In this document: positions 59,190 to 64,000 of the stretch, one piece after another
Numbering within the stretch: the stretch's first letter is position 1
Layout: every line of letters begins with the position of its first letter
From: Nemopilema nomurai
Lineage: Eukaryota > Cnidaria > Scyphozoa > Rhizostomeae > Rhizostomatidae
Reading direction: 5' to 3'
Length of the DNA stretch: 64,000 bases
Assembly (NCBI GenBank): GCA_003864495.1
Contig: ML133454.1
Span: 152,501-216,500, forward strand
Notes under the pieces: model-generated
Database searches by the model: none
Seen by the model: only the letters and a program-made list of their open reading frames with translations
Told to the model about the DNA's origin: nothing
Program-made: the position numbers and the translations under genes

Positions 59190-61150
59190 CGCGTGCAAGA
59201 GAAAGGATAGCTCCAAAAAGGCTTGTTGATTAGGCCACCAGTCTCGATTTCATGAGCAAGGAAACGAGAATAGGAAAAACGGAACGATTAAATTATAATT
59301 TTTACATACCGTAAAAACTCTATTAAGCCCCTCCCTTTTGCAAGCCCCTCCCTTTGACGACCCATCTCTTTCACGTCCCCTCTCTATAAAGCCCCCTTTT
59401 ATCAAGCAAAAATTTGAGATACGCCCCAATTCTATTAAGCCCCTCTCGTTGATCAAATAACTAACGAGTAAGAAAAATCCTTGCTTTCTTCTTCAGTTGC
59501 GTCCTAATGTCTCTAGCTGCCTTCACGATGGACACAATGATTCAGGTGAGCCAAAATATTTCGGTATGGTCAACTAAATGCAAAACGTCTTTTTGAAAGC
59601 CCTGGGACAAACAAAAGACAACCCTGATGCCACGACGAATGTCATATTGCTGACCGGTCAACCTATAAATGTCAAAACCTGGAGATTCCAGATTTTTGTT
59701 GAGCCGAGAGATTTGGCCAAAATCAGGGAGATTCTTGGCGTTTGTTGGAATTATAAAATACATAAATGTCAAAAAGTCATGGTGACCAAACATTTAATCA
59801 CAAAAATTATCACTTTTATAGTCTTCGTAATGGTTTTTAACGTTTTCGTTTATTTGGAAACACTAACAAAAAACTTTGCTACGAAGCAAGTCATTTAATT
59901 GATCTTTTGACAAGAAAACCTCTACTAAAAGACAAGTAAAAACAGGTAGAAAATCATAAAAAACCGAGAGGAAGCGAGCAAATCCTTGAGTCTCCAAGCG
60001 AAACCGGGAGAGTTGATAGGTCTGGTATTGCATTCAATCTGGTATTGCATTCAACAAGGGCAGGCAACTAGAAACATAAAGAATGGATGTTATTCTTGCA
60101 CCACTTAATCTGCGTATATCAACTTGCAATAGCCCTTGGTCCAACAACCCTCCCCCTCCCCCCTAAATCCACCACTGACAGCTACCGATGAAGAAAATCT
60201 CCCTAATGAGAGAAACATGCAGGAAATGATGCGAAAATTGAGCAACAGAACAGGGAATGTACCTGCGTTGGATTGCGGACACCCGTATGTGCTTGATTCT
60301 TTGGTTATTTATCTTTTACCAAAAGTAAAGGACAGGCCTTCTTGTCTTCAACGCTTCCATGTCATTAGTTGTTTAACATTGGGGTGCTGCTCATAGTGGA
60401 AAATAGGAATTAACTTTGGAGATTCCATTATCATTGGTGGCGCACTTGGCAGAGAAAGTACAACAAAGACATTGACAGATGGCTGTGCCAAATAATCAAA
60501 CATCTCCTTTGAAATATATGCATATCTATATCATGGTACAGCTTTGACATAACAATCATTATTATATTGAAAATACTTTCCATTTTTTCAAACTGCTATT
60601 AGCACTTACTTCTGTAATGAGGGAATTTCAATCAAAAGCAGAAATATATCAATTGAACTGAGATATATATCTTGCTTCTTTAGCGAAGCTTTTCAATCAA
60701 ATCTTTTAATAAACTGGATGTAAGGTTGTCACTAAAACAATAAAATTATATGTGCGAGTGTTGAGTTCTTTCAAATCCTTTCAAAACCTTAGTATTTAAT
60801 CATCTATATTGAACTGCACAATTCTTAAAATACCCATGTCTATGGATCTCTGTCTACCTGAGATGTAGACCACGCCTATTTATCTAGAGGAATATCAAAC
60901 ATTTTCCAAAAACTCGCTCAATATCTTTTGCAACCAATCAGTGTTATATAGTATTACTTGAATAAAAAAGCATCAGTGCCTCTCAACAACACCTTTAGCT
61001 AGACATACAGAAACCAAGCGGTTAAGGAGATCCCTAACTAAATTTGCCTAATGGGTGATTGGGGTAATCTAAAAACAAAGAAAGAACATTTCAACATATG
61101 TCAACCAATCCTACAAAAAGTTGATGAGAAATGAAGAAAGGAACAAAAAG
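59190..61150. other. HACD3 promoter side and ERMP1 3' side
   Basis: At 59320-59450 a CCCCTCCCTTT-type motif with AAGCCCCT words recurs about five times, starting at CCGTAAAAACTCTATTAAG, and looks like a small repeat-element remnant. Open frames at 59578-59898 and 60136-60396 (plus) have some coding character but no splice or family support. A pyrimidine-rich CCTCCCCCTCCCCC run lies near 60149. Confidence 0.4.
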
Positions 61151-63852
61151 CTAAACTCTCCATACATCGTACGAACTTACAAAGGCTACATCAACAACCC
61201 AGGGTGGGAACTCCCTGATAATCTTCTGCAGCCATTTTGTACTTGAAAGTGGACCATGAAGATAGTGTCCAGCAATTGCAATATCAGAAATACTCTCATC
61301 AGCATTTTCTCCATTTACTTCAAACTCAAGCCAGAAGTCCCAAGGCTTTGCATAAAACCCATGAGCAAAGAATGTGAAAAATGTCATCCTGCCATCATAG
61401 TCAAGTTGGCCTGCTGGTGGTTCATCTGTGACTGACCAATTAATGAGCTTGTTTCCTGGATTTGGCGTGACAAGTAAAGTCATATGGTCTGGACCTTTCA
61501 CTCTAATATTCAGTTTTACATGACCATTATCAAGTGTTTCCTGTTTAACAATACGGAATGTGGACAATTTCTTGTTGGTGTTGAATGGAGGTGGCCCTTT
61601 CAAATACCATGTTTTCCTAAAAAGCCTTCTTGCTGGAAAGAAATATGGATAGCCACAGTAAGGGCCATCACACTGAACATTGGCAATGTCTTTCAAGCTT
61701 GGGAGATGCTTGACTGGTTCAAGCCCTAGGAAATCTAGGGGAACAAACCAGACACCAGAATCATTCTTGTAAACCAAACCATCTTTGTTATGGAAATTGC
61801 GCACCACATGCTGCAAAAATATTCTCTTTGGTGCAACGGGGTGGCTACTTGAATATGGAAACATAATTCCCAAAGAAGCAAACAAAAAAGCAGTAACAGC
61901 AATGAAACCAATTATCTTTATCAACAATGCTGTCCTTTTAACTAAATGGACAAGTGATGTAAGGTAGAGTGTATTGATGATAACAGAGATTGCAGAAAAA
62001 ACAGCAAAAGCTAAATCAGGTGGAATCACTGAGCCTTGTCTCCCCATGATTGGGATGAAAACATCAAACAACGAAAACAAATGATAGGATGTCAAGACAA
62101 TAGGACAGGAAACTGCAAGAATGTGGATAAGAAGCAGTTTTACAGAATAGAATTCGTCATTTTGACCCTTCTTGTGGATCCAGGGTCTGATACAACAGTG
62201 AAAAATGAGGGGGAAAACAAGGAATGTTAGCACTAAAAATGATGACAGGACCCCTTTGTAAGTCATAAAAGCAACCAATAATGATACCACAAACATGTGT
62301 GCCAAGATGCAATTGTTTTCATATATCTCTGGCTCATCCGATTCTTTTCCAAATGATATGCCAAATTTCTTGGCAATTTTTCTCACACCATGATGTACAA
62401 GCAATATAGTTGCCAATGCAGGCGTTCCATACAAAACAAGTGCAAACCATGGGTGACTATACCATGACAAAGACTTTCCCAACTTTGTCAAGACAAATGC
62501 ATCAAGCACTGCCACAAATATGCCGCTTGTCCATGAGAACACAACAGTTATTAAGGCTATGATAAAAGACAGAAGTGTCACCTTCCTAGGAAATTTGTCT
62601 GGATCTGTATTTTTATCCACCAAGGCAGCCAGGATGTAGAGGAGAGAGAAGCCAACTGAACCAATGCTCACTAAATTCAGAAGCTTTTCTGGAATCAAAA
62701 CCATGCATGTACCAAGAAGGTCAAAATAGGCCGTTCTGCCATGTTTAAAGTCTTCTTCGTGTGTCAAATATGGTGACTTTGACAGTGCCTTGATGAGAGC
62801 AAGAACATTCTCACCTGCTCTTTGAATTGACCCATCTGGAATAATGGAAGCATTGTCATGGCGAGTGTGATAGACATAACCATTTGAGGCATAGGCAATA
62901 TCAATGCCAACTAAGTTGCCATAATCTCGAAAAATTCGGAAATCAGTATCCGACGGTATCACTCCTGACTGGAAGATTTCCTGTCCAACAATGGATGCAT
63001 ATGGATAACTAGATGATGAAGCGTATGTATGGATTAGCCAAGGATGTCCTGGCCCAGTCTGAAACACAATTTCCCTACCACCAGAGCCAGCAGCTTCCAA
63101 ATTAACAAACGCCTTGATTGTTGAAGCCAGTCTGTGCCCTTTAACAAATGCATGGCTGCCTTGGAGCATTCCTTCTTCTGCACCATTAAAAAGAAACACA
63201 ATGCCACTTTTGATAGTTCTTGGCGGTGACCTTGTGATTGCTCGCATAGTCTCCAGCATCATGGCACAGCTGACAGTGTCATCACTAGCACCCTCTGTTC
63301 TAGGCTGCGTGTCAAAGTGACAGTTCAACAGAACATTAGGGTCCATTTCGCTGCTACTTTTCTGGTGTAGATGGACAATTATATTCGTTATGTTCTCGTA
63401 AGCAACGGCAAAGTTCTTGTGCAGAAAGTTCAGCATGAACCCACCCGACGCTGTTTGCACATCAACATCTACATGGTAGTGCACGTGAGCGTGTGCAATG
63501 ATGCTGTAGATTTCCTTCATCAGGTAATCAACGGTTTGTACATCATTCGCATAACTGCCAATTGTTCGCGCTCCAAACTTTGTTATACCAGTCAGATAAG
63601 ACCGTGCCTTCTCAGCTGTAAAGTCAGTTTCCTTGGATTCTTTCACGGTCTTGGGCCTAGGCAGATGGAAATGTGGAAGGCAAGCAATCGCAACCAGAAG
63701 TACCAAACATAGACAAACAAAGGCAATTTCTGCTAAAGATATGAACTTTCCAATTCCTTCTGCCTTTGCAGTCGCTTCATCACTTTTTCCTGTGAATCAG
63801 AGCTGCTTTCGTGCAAGTCTTTCGCAAAACGCTTTCTCAGCGTGGCCGCCAT
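61151..63852 (-). CDS. ERMP1: Endoplasmic reticulum metallopeptidase 1 (M28 family)
   Basis: The main frame, 63706 to 61151, is open for 851 codons. Its M28 zinc-peptidase domain shows NCHFDTQPRTEGASDDTVSC (metal His and Asp), FNGAEEGM (catalytic and metal Glu), SDTDFRIF (metal Asp) and GYVYHTRHD (metal His). Several membrane helices follow (for example GSVGFSLLYILAALV, VTLLSFIIALITVVF), then the lumenal domain with FPYSSSHPVAPKRIFLQH and a C-terminus SSYDVWRV like human CTYDLFVF. The likely start is the ATG at 63852 (MAATLRKRFAKDLHESSSDS, a cytosolic basic tail), but that frame stops at 63737. The membrane anchor that should follow (LAEIAFVCLCLVLLVAIACL) lies one frame over. No normal intron explains the shift. 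The gene is almost intronless, unlike its neighbours. Confidence 0.9.
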
Positions 63853-64000
63853 TATGGAAAGAAATTTGAGAGGCTTTTGACCAAGAAAGAGCAGGGCATG
63901 TGTTGAACTGGGAGACAAAGGGGGTAAGAGTCCAAACCATCTTTCGATTAAGGAAAGACGGGGGGAGGGCGTGTGCTGGAAAGTTAAAACTTGTCAACTC
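63853..64000. other. Upstream end of ERMP1
   Basis: Probable 5' leader or promoter of ERMP1 on the minus strand. The stretch is too short to say more, and no motif stands out. Confidence 0.3.

Noticed and set aside
62036..63712. Plus-strand frames opposite ERMP1
   Set aside because: Antisense shadows of the 851-codon ERMP1 frame, which is supported by catalytic motifs.

Overview
The window looks like nuclear DNA from an invertebrate animal. It is AT-rich, its genes are split by GT-AG introns, and it carries retroelement and SINE fragments, microsatellites and a satellite-bearing transposon-like insertion. I see no bacterial operons, CRISPR arrays or ribosome-binding-site logic. The protein families (minor-spliceosome PDCD7, DCAF12, ERMP1, HACD3, LSM6, KGD4, an LRRC41-like protein) are ordinary animal housekeeping genes. 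A non-bilaterian such as a cnidarian is my guess, but I cannot place the species.

Layout. 0-8 kb: an edge-truncated gene (5-364, minus), an intronless disordered basic protein (2377-3324, minus), a pentamer microsatellite (4376-4681) and an uncharacterised Arg-rich ORF (5458-6021, minus). 8-11.5 kb: a retroelement graveyard. Two Penelope-like tails lie in inverted orientation, one with an intact-looking hammerhead ribozyme, next to a decayed non-LTR reverse transcriptase. 12-21 kb: LSM6 (plus), an intronless 607-aa protein with nine RRxS motifs (minus), exon-like pieces of an unidentified plus-strand gene, and mitochondrial KGD4/MRPS36 (plus). 23.6-27.7 kb: DCAF12 (minus, 8 exons), with a tRNA-derived SINE in its sixth intron. 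29.7-40.2 kb: PDCD7 (minus, 8 exons). Its second intron holds a 5.26-kb element with 371-bp terminal inverted repeats around about 23 copies of a 120-bp satellite. 41.5-46.7 kb: a new four-exon gene model for a 115-aa protein starting MGGC, followed by a gene with about 12 copies of a 222-bp (74-aa) coding repeat broken by many indels. 49-53 kb: LRRC41-like gene (plus) with two frame breaks. 53.8-59.2 kb: HACD3 (minus, 12 exons). 61.2-63.9 kb: ERMP1 (minus, almost intronless), with a frame break near its N-terminus.

Functionally the genes are unrelated neighbours: RNA processing (LSM6, PDCD7), ubiquitin ligase receptors (DCAF12, LRRC41-like), ER lipid and peptidase functions (HACD3, ERMP1) and the mitochondrial 2-oxoglutarate dehydrogenase complex (KGD4). 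HACD3 and the LRRC41-like gene converge on each other. I assembled the exon models by hand from splice signals, reading phase and remembered family sequences. For PDCD7, DCAF12, HACD3, LSM6, KGD4 and the 115-aa gene the phase closes exactly across all exons.
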